From assembly GCA_038501195.1 (NCBI GenBank), contig JBBPUQ010000010.1, positions 2,292,001 through 2,356,000 of the forward strand: a DNA stretch of 64,000 nucleotides, in the 5' to 3' direction. Below the pieces are notes generated by a model, which searched no databases, was not told where the DNA came from, and worked only from the letters and a program-made list of their open reading frames with translations. How positions within the stretch are numbered: the first letter of the stretch is position 1; the number at the start of each line of letters is the position of its first letter. Below, one piece after another: positions 48,201-59,349 of this stretch. The stretch is from Nemania diffusa. Its lineage: Eukaryota; Ascomycota; Sordariomycetes; Xylariales; Xylariaceae. Position numbers and translations under genes: made by a program.

Positions 48201-50618
48201 TACTGGTGCTGGCGACATTGAGGCCATACCTGAATTTCCAAGCTGAGATGGGGGGGATGGTGACGAGTGCGAATTCTGCATTTGCGAGCCTTGAACAGGT
48301 TGGTGTGGATAGTGAACCGCCTGTGCATTTGGTGGCCTATTTTGCGTAGGTGCAATACCTCCATTAGTTGGCGATAAAGTCATAGTGCTCTGGGCCGCAG
48401 GGGTTGCTGCGACTGAGGCAGGCTTGAATACGTTGGCAACGGCGGGAGGCATTTGTTGAGGTGTCTGAGAAACTAGTCCAGACTGTTGTATATTTACGGC
48501 AGCAGATGGAGATTGCCCGTTTATTAGCTGTGGCTTTGCGCTGGTAATGGTATTTGGCCGCCCGCCTATTCCTTCGCTCGCTGGCGTGGGATTTGGCTTG
48601 TTGCTGCCTGCAAAGCCTGTCTGGGTCGGAGGGTGAGAGGGTTGTGAGCTTGGCTCAGGAGTCCCTTGAGGCGTGAAACTATTGATAACCGAAATCACTT
48701 CAGAAATCTCATCAGCCGGGGCTAAAGCTGGCTTGCCCGAATGAAGACCTGAATCCTGGGTTTCAGAGATAATTGATGATACCTCGGAGCTCTTTGAGGA
48801 ATGTCGCTTGATAAAATTCAGGGGCGCAACTACGGGCATCTGTTCGTCGGCATGAATAGGCGACTGTAAGTTTGTCAAGTTAGAAGTAGCAGTGTTAGAG
48901 ACAACGGTAGGTTTGGGAAACCCTTCTGAGTGTACAGTGGTACCCTGAGTTGAGGTGTTTGGTGTACTGGTTATCTCATGAAAGAATAAGAAGCCGGGAG
49001 AACCAGTCATTTTTGGAGGCGAGGGGCTTGCAGACGGCAAGTGATCTGGCAAAGTATTGACTCTCGTGATACCTGGTTGGCCGCCGCCGAAGTTGGACGG
49101 GACTACCTGCCCAGATAGACGGTGCGAGGCCGCGCTCTGTTGAGGATATTGGCCAGATGAATGCTGCGGTTTAGGTTTAGGGCTTCCTTCGCTTTCCTGA
49201 AGGCTACTATTTGGCTGACTACTGCCGGGTGTTAACACGGACGGGGTATATGATAAGTCATGGCTCGCAACTGAACCCGAGATACTATCATGCCTCGCTT
49301 GCGTTCCAGGAATGTAGTGCTGAGTAGTGGTCTCGGGCGAGACAGTCTGGTGTTGAGCAGGTTGTAGAACTGTTGGAACAGGTGAGGCCTCGATATTCGA
49401 ATTTGAAGATTCGACAGGTATAGGCTTGTTAGGAGCCGATGGTGGTGCTAAAGTGCTAGGGATTTCTCCTGACAGTGGCGACTCGGCATTCCCAGAATTC
49501 TTCCGGCCTATGCCTCCAAGCTCACTGTCTTGATTCTGAAGGACCGATGTTTGTGGTAGCGTTTCGGGTGCCTTGCTATCCGCCTGGTGTTGCTGCTCGA
49601 CAACACCCTGTGTCGGCTGATACGGTTGATATTTGTTCTGTCCAGGGTCAACGGGCTTCGCAACCGACGAAACCGGCTTCCTCCTGATTGAAGAGGTGCG
49701 GGACGAGACACTATTTATACGGTTCATATCGGGCTTCAAGGGCGGATAAGCGAAAGAAGCAGATACCAACGGGTATGCATCCGCCGGTTGCATTACAGGT
49801 TGTGTGGGCTTTAACTCGGGAGCCTTTTCTTCAACTGGAGTCCGATGCGTGGGGAGCTCGGCTGGCTCCGGTAGTATCTTTGTCGTCTGAATCGGTGCCG
49901 GTGTGAAAGATGTTGTTGCATCGAGTTCAATAGGCGCAAGTTCTTCTGCACACTTAACAGTATCTTGTGTAGCCAGTTCGGCGACGAATCCGACGGGCGT
50001 CCACATCTGTTGGTTACCTTCGGGAAGCTCAGCAGCAGTTGGCCGTGTATTTGAGGTCAATGTATTTATCTTTACATCCCCGTTTCCAGCGACTCCGGTA
50101 AGGCCTACAGGTAAGTTAGGAATCAGCTCGTCTTTGAAAATACGGGCTACTTCTGCAGTACCATCAGGGGCTAGGTTGAATATACCTTGGCTTGTCTTAT
50201 CACCAGAAGTGGCCCCTTCAGCATCAATCCCCCCAGTCGTGCTATTATTGTTATAGGCTCCCGAGAAATTCATGAAACTATTCGGGTCAAAGTAACCAGT
50301 GGCACTCATAGCGTCTTCCTCCTCAATAGCTGGTATTTTTTTCTTCTCCCCGTTGCTCCCGCTTGTGTTAGTGCCGTGTATTACACCATTATCCAACTCA
50401 GAAATGCTTCGTCGCTTGGTTTGCTGGTCGACTAACAAGTTCTCTTCCGGGGTGAGCTGAAAGGGTCCAATCCCAGCATCTAACAAGAACTCTGCGTACT
50501 CATCTCCAGGTTGCGGGAAATGGTATTGTACCGACCCCGTCGCCTTGTATCGAAAAAACCATCTTGTACCATCGTAGTCAGATTCCCATCCCTCTGGAAG
50601 ATCCGTCATCATAACCAT
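45282..50618 (-). CDS. 1727-residue Pro/Gln-rich protein with a degenerate WW domain and PQPGH repeats
   Basis: Two exons, 50618-46802 and 46648-45282, separated by a 153-nt intron (GTAAGT..GCAG), join in phase 1 to one protein; the split codon gives the Met of MAESMGVSG. Residues 7-35 resemble a WW domain: LPEGW (W11), R19-W20-F21-F22-R23-Y24 and a final P35. The second signature Trp is replaced (Y32 in QYHFP). Most of the rest is disordered Ser/Pro/Gln/Thr sequence. A helical [28 protein letters not shown] patch lies just before the intron. Then come about 20 PQPGH-like repeats (about residues 1330-1460) and a Tyr/Asn/Thr/Asp-rich tail. WW domains bind Pro-rich ligands, so self-association is conceivable. 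I know no named homologue, and the function is unknown. Confidence 0.75.
46080..46470 (-). repeat. In-frame 15-bp coding minisatellite (PQPGH units)
   Basis: Tandem 15-bp units on the minus strand encode H-P-Q-P-G with variants ([20 protein letters not shown]). Roughly 20 units can be read. The repeat stays in frame throughout the second exon of the large WW-like gene, so it is under protein-level constraint or recent expansion. Its opposite strand is also open for long stretches, which is a by-product of the period. Confidence 0.85.
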
Positions 50619-53073
50619 TATTATAGCTGCTTCAGCCTGAGACAGATATCGAAGAGGGGTAGGTGGATATCGGCGGAACGATTCGATGCTGCCGCGAGGG
50701 TAGCGCCTAATAGATTCGTTTCCCTCAGTGGGAGGTTACGGTTAATACTATCGTGATCTTGTCAACACACAGCATCACTTAACGGTAGTGGTCCGACGTC
50801 AGCCAAATGATTCCAGCTGAAAATAGGCGAGCCGACTGTCCAGAGGCAATCTTGCGATTATCCTAGCTCTCTAAAGGCAGGTATAAATCAAGCCTTGACA
50901 CAAGATAAACATAAAGGACGTCCAAATCGCTATAAGACGCGAGCGTTTGGCGCCAAGATACATATATTATGTAGTGTATTCTGTACGTGTGTAAGTAGGT
51001 AAGTGGCAGAAGCGAAAGAACTCCAAGATTCCGAGCATAGGACAAGCGAAATCGCGACAGGCCTTCTGCACACTAAAGCCATCGAGGCCCAGACTCATGG
51101 CCCTCGTCAAACGACAACGGGGAGAAGTCATGTCAGGCAAAGAAGGCATCAGCTGTAGCGCCAATCATGTCGGCCCCATGTGCGCCAGATGCCCCAAATA
51201 GGTCGTCCATGTAGGGGCTATTGGACTGGTAGCGGGCTCTACACCACACTAGCATGCAGGAGCTGAACTTTTGAAGACCCATCATCTCGCTCATTTCCAC
51301 CACAAGTGCCGGCCGGACACGGAGCATCATGCTTCATCTGGCTTAGGATGGCTGCCTTGGCAGACTTGCAAATGCAGTGCACTAAACCGCACTTCAGTCA
51401 GGCATCACGAAGTAGGAAAAACTATACCCTGAGCACATCATGGAAAGGGATTTGATCGAGGTTGTTGTGAAAGCAAAAGAGGAGGGTAAAGACGTGATCG
51501 TGAACGAGCAAGCATTAGGTATTGGGATCCCGTATTTAGTACCCATGTTTTCAGCTCGAGGAGCTAACGTAGTAGCGCGTGTGTGCTGTAGCGGCGAATG
51601 TGCACTGATTGCAGAGGTCGACTTAGTAATGTGACCTCTACCCCAGCACATACAGCAGGGTCGGCATGCTAATTATAGCCCCGACAGGTCACTTTTCAGG
51701 GAATATTGTACAGTTATACACTTTTGCAGGCAGAACCATGCAGATACACAGAATTAACCTATGGCAACCCTACGCGGGCAACCTTATGCTCCATGCAGAA
51801 AAGAGGATTTATCTCGAGTTCTCCTCGGATTCTCCTCTTCAACGCAATAGCATTCCATTGTTAAGACTTGGTTACCGACTTCAACGCCCAAAGAGGAAAT
51901 TCTAAGCTATCTACCAATACAGAATACGACAGCGATGTGGAGGGAGGTTTACAACGTGGTCAAATTAATATTCGGGTTGTACGACTTAATTCCGAGAGCT
52001 GAGCAATCTGACTAGAAAATTTTCCCCAGAGGCGACAAACGACCTCAGTGTAACATTGCACGACTACCATCTATAGCTTCAGCTGCCGTTTTCGAACGCG
52101 GCTGGTCCTCGCCACCGTAGTGTGCAGCGTCACCTCCCAGGCTATCGATAGCTTGACGACTGTTCTCCTTCGACTTCTCGCTTGTGTCTTTCGAAATTCG
52201 ATGTCAGCCGAGCCTTTTTCTTGTTTATTGATAAAACTTATTACTTGTACTTACTCGGGTTCGCCAGGTTTGCTTTATGTCCTTGCACTTTATGCGAAAT
52301 GTCCTCTCTCCCTTGAGTAACCTCTTGCATGTCTCGGGAGACGGCCGACTTTGCGCCTGCGGAGTCCATGGTGCAGAATTTGGAGTAGAGACTGAGGCAG
52401 TTTACTTTACTGCTTGTGGGATAAATAATTGAGTAATCTCAAGAAATTTCTTCTAGCAAGGTGACTGGCTTCCAAATGATTTATATTTACTGGAACAGAT
52501 TACAAGATGTTACGCTCCCGCGAGCTCCTTTTATATATTCATCCTCTCCCACCTGCTACACAAACTTCATTATGCCATGACGCTACATCTACCAGACTTA
52601 TGCCAACCATTTAAATAGATCTCGATCTTGATGTCATATCTATCATGCGCTATGCATACACTTCCAAAAAACACCACCACCAGTGCTCAGTCATGTTGTG
52701 ATTTGATAATACACATGCTGTGAGACTCGAGGTACGTCATCAGACCCCTAATTACAGGCTTGGCTCTGCCCCCAGACCCGTCGCCGTTGGCGTGCTTCAG
52801 CAACACCAACCCACCAAAATAGGGGCAACAGAACTAGAGCTGCATTGCATCTTGAAGCTTTATGTCTAATCTCAACGTACAACTATCAATCTCAGGGCTT
52901 ACACTACATTGGGGTCGCATCAGTTTTTGGTAGAAGAAGTAGGTACAAGCGTGCTTATAAGCATACCGCGCCCCCGCCTCTCTCCCCACACTCACACTCA
53001 CCTATCCCAACATAGCTTGAACAATCCAGCAACGAATTATTAAAAAAGGGCAAACGAAGCAAAAGTTAACCTA
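50619..53073. other. 2.5-kb intergenic region, no firm gene
   Basis: The first part is probably the promoter of the WW-like gene. A plus-strand frame at 51440-51634 (64 codons, Lys/Glu/Val-rich) reads like protein but has no extension I can splice to and no recognised family; it may be a relic. No repeat is evident. Confidence 0.45.
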
Positions 53074-53146
53074 TGCTTCAACCCGGTTTCGAACCGGGGA
53101 CCTTGAGTGTGTGAGACTCACGTGATAACCACTACACTATTGAACC
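53074..53146 (-). tRNA. tRNA-Val(CAC)
   Basis: Read on the minus strand the sequence folds as a standard intronless tRNA. The acceptor GGTTCAA pairs with TTGAAGC (one mismatch, G2 against G71), with discriminator A73. The D-arm is GTGT/TCAC around AGTGGTTA. The anticodon stem TGAGT/ACTCA closes the loop CTCACAC, giving anticodon CAC, which reads the valine codon GTG. The T-stem CCCGG/CCGGG encloses TTCGAAA. Box B, GGTTCGAAACC, is intact. Confidence 0.9.
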
Positions 53147-53887
53147 CTCTGATTGGCTGACGTCTCGTCGCCGAACCGGACAGTGCTATAGAGGTGACGC
53201 CAAACAGGCCAGTTAGATGTCTGGAGAGCAAGGTCAAGAAGAGAGGAGAAGGGAGACCAGTACGACAATAAGATAGGAGGATAGGAGATGTGCTGTATTA
53301 AGTAACAATCTAGGTCTCCGTTGCTGAGGGTTCAAGGAAACTAATATGCTACTGCGGCTGTTGGTCCCCGACATACCGACGTTTAGGTAGAGGCGATTCA
53401 CAGTAAGGAAATCTCAAGATTGTGCATAAGTTTGGTGTTTCTAGTTCTCTCAACTATAGAATAGTTATACTCTACAATTCTACAAACTTATTTGTCTTTA
53501 TGCTATGGCAAACACTAGATGACTCCATAATTAGGATAAATAGGGGTTTAATTCTCTATTCTCCCGTCTTTAGAGATCATGGATCAGCGCTAGTTTACTT
53601 TACGTAGACACTTAACAGAGTGTCCATTATATCACAGTTATCTACGTGTGATATTGTATAAATGTACCAAAGAAAACGGTACCAAAGAAAACGGTACCAA
53701 AGAAAACAACGAATGTATAGTTAAAGCTATCAACGAATCTGTTGCAGATCTACCAGTTGTGCAGTGTGGATGATGTGACTACTAACCGGGGTTAGGTTCG
53801 ATTCCTAACAGCCCTAAGTGGTCTTCGCCTTTTAGCTCATCTCTACCTACACCAACAGTGCTCCAAACTTAAAAACTTGAATATTCA
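53147..53887. other. Spacer with small repeat and tRNA-like T-arm
   Basis: No gene is supported. It contains a three-copy 15-bp tandem repeat (53663-53707) and an isolated tRNA-like T-arm near 53792-53808, both described separately. Confidence 0.5.
53663..53707. repeat. Three-copy 15-bp tandem repeat
   Basis: The unit GGTACCAAAGAAAAC occurs three times head to tail; the first copy starts TG where the others start GG. It lies about 85 bp before a perfect tRNA-like T-stem/loop (TTAGG-TTCGATT-CCTAA, 53792-53808). Confidence 0.8.
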
Positions 53888-55099
53888 TCAAGGCATCACA
53901 AATCGCGTGCTGCGAGGCGTCTTCCTCTCGAACGCCGCACACGGGTCGATGCCATACCGCACATAAACCCTCCCATTGAACTCCGTGCGGAGCCTCAAGT
54001 ACACCGCGTGCGCCTGTGCCCGAAAGCTCCCAAAGGCCCAGAACACCCGGGTCTTGGTCTCGCCGATGGTCGTGTACACCATGCTGTCGGTGATGTAGTG
54101 GATGCCCCACGAGTCCACGAGCCACGTCAGGTACTCGGGGTTCACGATGTCCGGGTGGCCGTCGACGATGATGACGCGCGAGCGCCCGTCGCGCGGCATC
54201 GGGGCCGTCAGGACGCGGTTGTACCGGATCAGCGCCTTGTGCTCGCCGAACTGCAGCGTCTTCTTCATGAAGGCCTTGCCTGCCTCCACGCTGAAGAACG
54301 TGATGGACGCCGCGGCCGTGCGCACCCGGCGTCGCTTGTCGTACTCGTCTACGGGCTCTTGGGGCTTGACCATGTTCGTGGCGAAGATGCAGCCGACGCC
54401 GCGGATCGCGCCGAGGAGCTCGCTGGTCGTGATTTTCGGGGGCAGGCCTGTGACCCAGAATCGCACGTTCTGCGTGAAATCGATGGGGGCCGGCTTGTTG
54501 AGCGCCAAGGTTGGGTTCCCTTGGTAGTTGGAACGCCCTAACATAGGTCCTGCTTCGAAATTTTGCCCTTGGGTAAGGGTACCCGGCATCATGAATTGTG
54601 GGATGATACCACTGTTCATAGTGAGCCCCTGAAAGCCTCCTATGAGACTCTCGTAGCCAGTTAAGACTGCGGGCATAGATCCGGCTTCGACGCCCTGCTG
54701 CATTGTATAGGTATCTTGTCCCGTGAAGCGTGGGATGATATCCCTGTTCGAATTGTTCGCTTGAAAGTCTTCCACGGTATTTTCGTGGACAGTTGCAACT
54801 GGAAAGTCCTCGCTTTGTGCCTTAGTGACTGTGACGGGGGAGTAGATGCTACCGTAGATATCGGGGATAGTCACATTAGTCATGATTGTAGCAGGTGTGT
54901 TTGTTAAGTCTGACAGGATGGACTCTTCGGCGGTTGGAATAGAAACATCACTTGTGGGATTTGCGTTGGAAGTAATGTTTGGGCTGAGTTGGGCAGTGCG
55001 TGCGAGGGTGCTCCTATGTAACTCCAACCTTGAGTTGTAGGTTAATGGACCTCCATCCTCCCATATTCTAGGGTTCACGAGAACGCCGGTCGAGTTCAC
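53888..55099 (-). CDS. Hypothetical protein with two RRM-like domains
   Basis: A single exon encodes 403 residues. The first 210 are Asn/Thr/Gly-rich and probably disordered. Residues about 212-292 begin VRFWVTGLPPKITTSELLGAI, with a beta-alpha-beta pattern and an AAASITFFSV strand resembling RNP1, a typical RNA-recognition-motif layout. Residues about 306-385 (SRVIIVDGHPDIVNPEYLTW to GRVYVRYGID) look like a second RRM-like fold. The aromatic positions of classical RNPs are only partly kept, so RNA binding is plausible, not certain. The C-terminal half uses strongly GC-rich codons, the N-terminal half does not, which may reflect different ages or selection on the two parts. I do not recognise a named orthologue. 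Confidence 0.65.
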   Translation of the reverse strand: MNSTGVLVNPRIWEDGGPLTYNSRLELHRSTLARTAQLSPNITSNANPTSDVSIPTAEESILSDLTNTPATIMTNVTIPDIYGSIYSPVTVTKAQSEDFPVATVHENTVEDFQANNSNRDIIPRFTGQDTYTMQQGVEAGSMPAVLTGYESLIGGFQGLTMNSGIIPQFMMPGTLTQGQNFEAGPMLGRSNYQGNPTLALNKPAPIDFTQNVRFWVTGLPPKITTSELLGAIRGVGCIFATNMVKPQEPVDEYDKRRRVRTAAASITFFSVEAGKAFMKKTLQFGEHKALIRYNRVLTAPMPRDGRSRVIIVDGHPDIVNPEYLTWLVDSWGIHYITDSMVYTTIGETKTRVFWAFGSFRAQAHAVYLRLRTEFNGRVYVRYGIDPCAAFERKTPRSTRFVMP

Positions 55100-56894
55100 A
55101 GCATGTTCGTTGTTGTCTTTAATGCGTTAGCAACATTGTTAAAATATTTGCGTGTAAAATTTCATACGTCTCGGCAATTCATCGTCCTGGTCAACACCCC
55201 ATATACGTCTCAAAAGCCGTATGTCCATCACTGTAGGTATTTGTATCTATACCAATGTATCAGCTGTGTTGTCTCATCTAAGTCACTTAGGCATACGGGT
55301 TGTCTATAGACATCTTCATAGACATGCCGTGGGTCTAAGTATGTTATAGTGCTTACCTTGAGCGACTGTATATTATAGAGAAATACACATGTCGTGCCAA
55401 TTCGACAGTCGAGGCGAGGAGGTCGCTGATAGAGGGGACTGGTAAGCTTAAGAGTCGGCTTGGATACACGCCCGACGGTGTTCACTTAGTATAGATCGGA
55501 GAAAGGCGATGTGTAACAGGTAAACCACGAAGCCTTTGGGCATGTGCGGACTTAGGTAAACTGTTGATAATTCGCTAAGTGGGCAACTATGGTTAAACGG
55601 AATTAATGTAGAGGGTGAGTAAATAGTACACTAAAGTTAGTACTACTATGAACTGGACTAAACAAGTGTTCAGTAAAGTAGAAGAGGGAAGTGTTTGTAG
55701 AGAGTATGGCATAGGATAGGTAGGCGTGAGAAGAAGAGACAAGTGGTTGGAAGGGTAGATGGGAAATATATGGTATTAGAATTGCGCGAAACACTTTGGT
55801 TACTGTCGAGGTAGAGCTGTATCTAGTAGTTTCCTTAAGCGCCTACTGTTATGCTAGGCTTGTTTGCTTGCTTCATTCACTGATACCTTTATTTATTAAT
55901 ACCTCTATTCACTATTTCTACTTTAACCAGGAACGCGTCTTAACATTTGTTATCCGAGACGCGTTACTGGAACTATTAAAAACTTTCCTTAAGGAGAACA
56001 ATGGAGAACTATTATATAACGCCTTAATACTCTTAACTCTATCGGGCAAGAAGGCATTTATATCTGAAGTATCTATCATGCACCTGGCTTAACAACCCTC
56101 TGAACTACTATGTATTTATCGCTCAGTCCCTGCACGAATGGCCAATAGCTAATAAACATACACAAAATACAAGTAGTACAACAAACCTTGTACCGCGAGT
56201 TTATATCTTACTAGATCATGGTACTTTAGAAAGTGGGCACAGAGAGAGTTGGAATGGCCATGGGGTGTAGGGAAGGAGGTAGTTTGCTTTATTGGCAAGA
56301 GAAGAAAGAAAGGAAGGAACCCAAAGCTGAGGCAATAGTTGTTGTATCTTGTAGATATTTAGTATATATATTAAGTACTAACCTAATTAGTTCCTTCTAT
56401 TATAATATACCTTTCACAATAGCTAGCCATAATTACTTCATACTTGTGTAGTCACTATCAGATATCAACCCAGGACTTGAAGGTAATGTAACGGCATACC
56501 CAATAGAAGCAAAACCTATTAAAAGGCTATAGTTACACAACGATATCTGATATATAAACCAGTAACTATACGTAAAAAGTCAATAAGCGCCGCGATATTG
56601 AGCACTTGTCAAACGGTTGTTTGCCAACTCGGTGGAGTAGTGTATTTACAGGTGGGCTAATCACAAATTCATGCCACTGGGTTTAATCTATGGAATAGTA
56701 CTTAAATATAACGAGATAATATTATAATTTAATCTGGGTTTCTGTTTTTTACTAAACAGGTCTTCTGTTGCTAGAAAAAAAGGCCAATTCTCGTCAAACA
56801 TACATACCAAGGTAAGATACTTAGTATCTCCTGTTGCCAAAAGATACAGCAATTCCCCCTGATGGGAGGTCAACAGTATGGTGCGTGCTACCAA
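55100..56894. other. 1.8-kb intergenic region, no firm gene
   Basis: A plus-strand frame at 55796-56092 contains a helix-like run (VIRDALLELLKTFLKENNGE) in AT-rich sequence. I cannot link it to other exons or to a family. The rest shows no gene or repeat. Confidence 0.4.
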
Positions 56895-57654
56895 TTACGA
56901 TGCTGGTTCTCGTGTCATGAATATCAGCTTCGGCTTGGTCCTCTCGGCAAACTCCTCGCCAGGGTCAAACCGCATCTCCTCGATTTCCGCACGAAAACCA
57001 CTTTTCTCGTACACACGTCTCCCCACCGGTGTAGCTTCAACAACCGCCCTCATTTTAACTACGTCCGAAAGAATGTTTCCCCATTTAACAAGCGCCGTGC
57101 CTGCGCCTAAGTGTTGATAGCCAGGGAGAACAGCAAGCAATTCGAGAACTAAGAGGTGGAGTTGATGAGTTATTATGTAATTGGAGGTGGGTGACTGGAA
57201 ACGATAGCTGCTTACCAAGCACGCCCTTTCCGCCAGATGCTCTCACAGCTTGTGTCCGTGGTTTTACGTAGTCTTCCCAGAGACTAGCAGTGAACCTACG
57301 ATCACTCAGGTCTGGCCAGATCTCTTCCACGTTTTTTACGGCCTCTTCAAGCTTCTGAGGTGGAATATCCCTCATGGTCGTCCAGACAGCCATACCGATG
57401 ATGAGCTCCTTCTTGACCCCGTTATCGTCAATAGACGTGACGGCTTTGAGGAAAAAGGAGGCGCCGTGCGCATGGTGCTTCCATGCCGCCAGGCGATTGG
57501 AGCCTTGGACTTGGCCGGATACGGTATCGTGGTTTGGAAAGTAGTTATCCACAAATGGGGCATTATGGCCAAAGCTGTCAGATATGATCTTGAAACATGT
57601 TGGTATGTCTTCATCCTGAAGCAGGGCAACATTCATCTTGTTAGATGCACTCAT
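56895..57654 (-). CDS. GNAT-family N-acetyltransferase
   Basis: Two exons, 57654-57216 and 57148-56895, around a 67-nt intron (GTAAGC..TTAG) in phase 1, give 230 residues starting MSASNKMNVALLQDEDIP. The N-terminal helix pair after the first strand (DIPTCFKIISDSFGH) and the central strand with IIGMAVWT fit the GNAT fold. Acetyl-CoA motif A is VLELLAVLPGYQHLGAGTALVKWG, with Q-x-x-G-x-G/A-type spacing. Motif B follows as EATPVGRRVYEKSGFRAE, where Tyr in RRVYEKSGF is the usual general-acid candidate. Fungal enzymes of this layout are mostly uncharacterised and probably act on small amines or other metabolites. The substrate cannot be read from sequence. Confidence 0.88.
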
Positions 57655-59349
57655 GATTGTGTTGGTCTGCTAAAGTATTCGAGCTATTGCTACTATAAAT
57701 GCGTACCTTGGCGACAGCCAAAGCGGGGATGTCCCTATTCTATGGTCTCATTCTCAATGTAAGCATGAATAATTAGGTAAGCGCAGGGACGTCGGTTTAA
57801 CATTTTGCCGGAAACCTGAATTGTATTCTATCCTTGGACTGAAGGGCTACCTAGTCTAATAGTGTGCTGGCCGGACCACTTCAGTTCTACATAGCTTTTT
57901 CAAGCCATGCGCTGTTATATTATAAATGCTGTTGTTATATAATCATGTTGCAACGGTGTCATTCAGTTTGTACCTAAATAACAACCAACAAAACGGTATG
58001 ATGTTATTTTTATAGAAAGGAGACATACGTGTATACCTAGGTACCTAGCGGTAAGTTCGGCGTACCTACCTACATAGGTACATAGGTAGGTAGCAATAAA
58101 ACCTGAGGTACCTAGTTATGGCAGTTGCTGTAATGGAAAATGTTAACCTAAAGACCTATCTACATACTATTTTATATGCTAAGTACCTAGGACTGAAATT
58201 GACGCAGGGTACCTTTTGATCAACATCCTTGATGAGCACGCACTGTAAGTACTTACTGTATGTAGGTACCTTCATCAAAGCTGCTGGCGATAAACCGGGG
58301 TCTTTGAATGGTTGCTACCTGGTACCTACCTACTATGTAACTCCGTAGATAATAGATAATTGGGTATGACGTCAACGGTGGGGCTAAAGGAAAAAGGCGT
58401 GGGCTTTGGAATCGATTTACAGATATGGAAGCAGGGGTCCGAAGTTGTCTTGCCCGGTTTTGCTCATTAGGAGATTAAAAAATTAGGGAATTGTATACAC
58501 ATATTACATATCTAGATAAAGGCACGCCAATAATAGCTCGGCCCTGGTATCGTACATATATACATATTGTGCCTATCATGGAGTTATTAGGGTCTCTTCT
58601 GTATAAGTGCTATACATAGCATGGGCTCTCCCATATAATTTTAGTGTCGTGTACGCGTCTACGAGCCGTTTCAAGCTATTTTGCTCTGTGGAGCGCCAAG
58701 GCTAAAAAAACAAGGACAATTTGACTTCTAGCGTAGGTAAGTGAGTGAGTACACATTTTAGTACTCTGTGCCTACTGTATGTGTATGCGTATGCTCATCC
58801 GTTGGGAGGGTTAGTGATTAAGCTTTGCCTGTACAACGTACCTAGGTAGGTAGTGGGTTGGAACTCGGTATAATAGGGCAAGATGTGTGGACTGTGGTTG
58901 TACCAAAGCGAACAAACCCAACATTGGCGGGTGTCTCCGTGGAATGATTCGTGGCTGGCAGCTTCGGTGCTGTCCGGATACAATACCGCGCATAAGGAGT
59001 AGCAGTAGCAGCAGCAGTAGCAGCAGCAGCGGCGCTGACCTCGGATACCTTTGGTTGTTACTACATCACACTGCAGCAGCATTGTGTCCCATCAATCATC
59101 GATTGCACCATAGAGATGTATGATATTCCCCATCTGCCCCAGTCAGACTGAAGAGGAGCTGGAGCTGCGAGATGTCCCAATCAAAAATGAATTTTGGTAC
59201 TGTGAGAATCGAATGGATATGGGCACTGTAAGTAGTGTAGGTAGCTGATTCGTGTGAACTTGTCCCGCAGCAGCCGCAGCAGCCAAGACAAGCCAAGATA
59301 GCCACCACGATGGGACTGACGACGGTGGGCCATACGTACATACACCGAC
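57655..59349. other. Intergenic region rich in TAGGTACC motifs
   Basis: No gene is supported. The stretch 58030-58330 is dense in TACCTAGGTA, GGTACCTA and TACCTACCTA elements, including a hairpin with arms TACCTACCTA and TAGGTAGGTA near 58065-58095. An (AGC)n-type microsatellite lies at about 58998-59033. Confidence 0.6.
58998..59033. repeat. AGC/AGT trinucleotide microsatellite
   Basis: About twelve units of AGC with AGT interruptions. It makes artificial Ser-, Ala- or Cys-rich short frames on either strand. Confidence 0.85.

Noticed and set aside
54008..54541. Plus-strand frame of 177 codons
   Set aside because: Antisense to the GC-rich end of the RRM-like gene; no domain.
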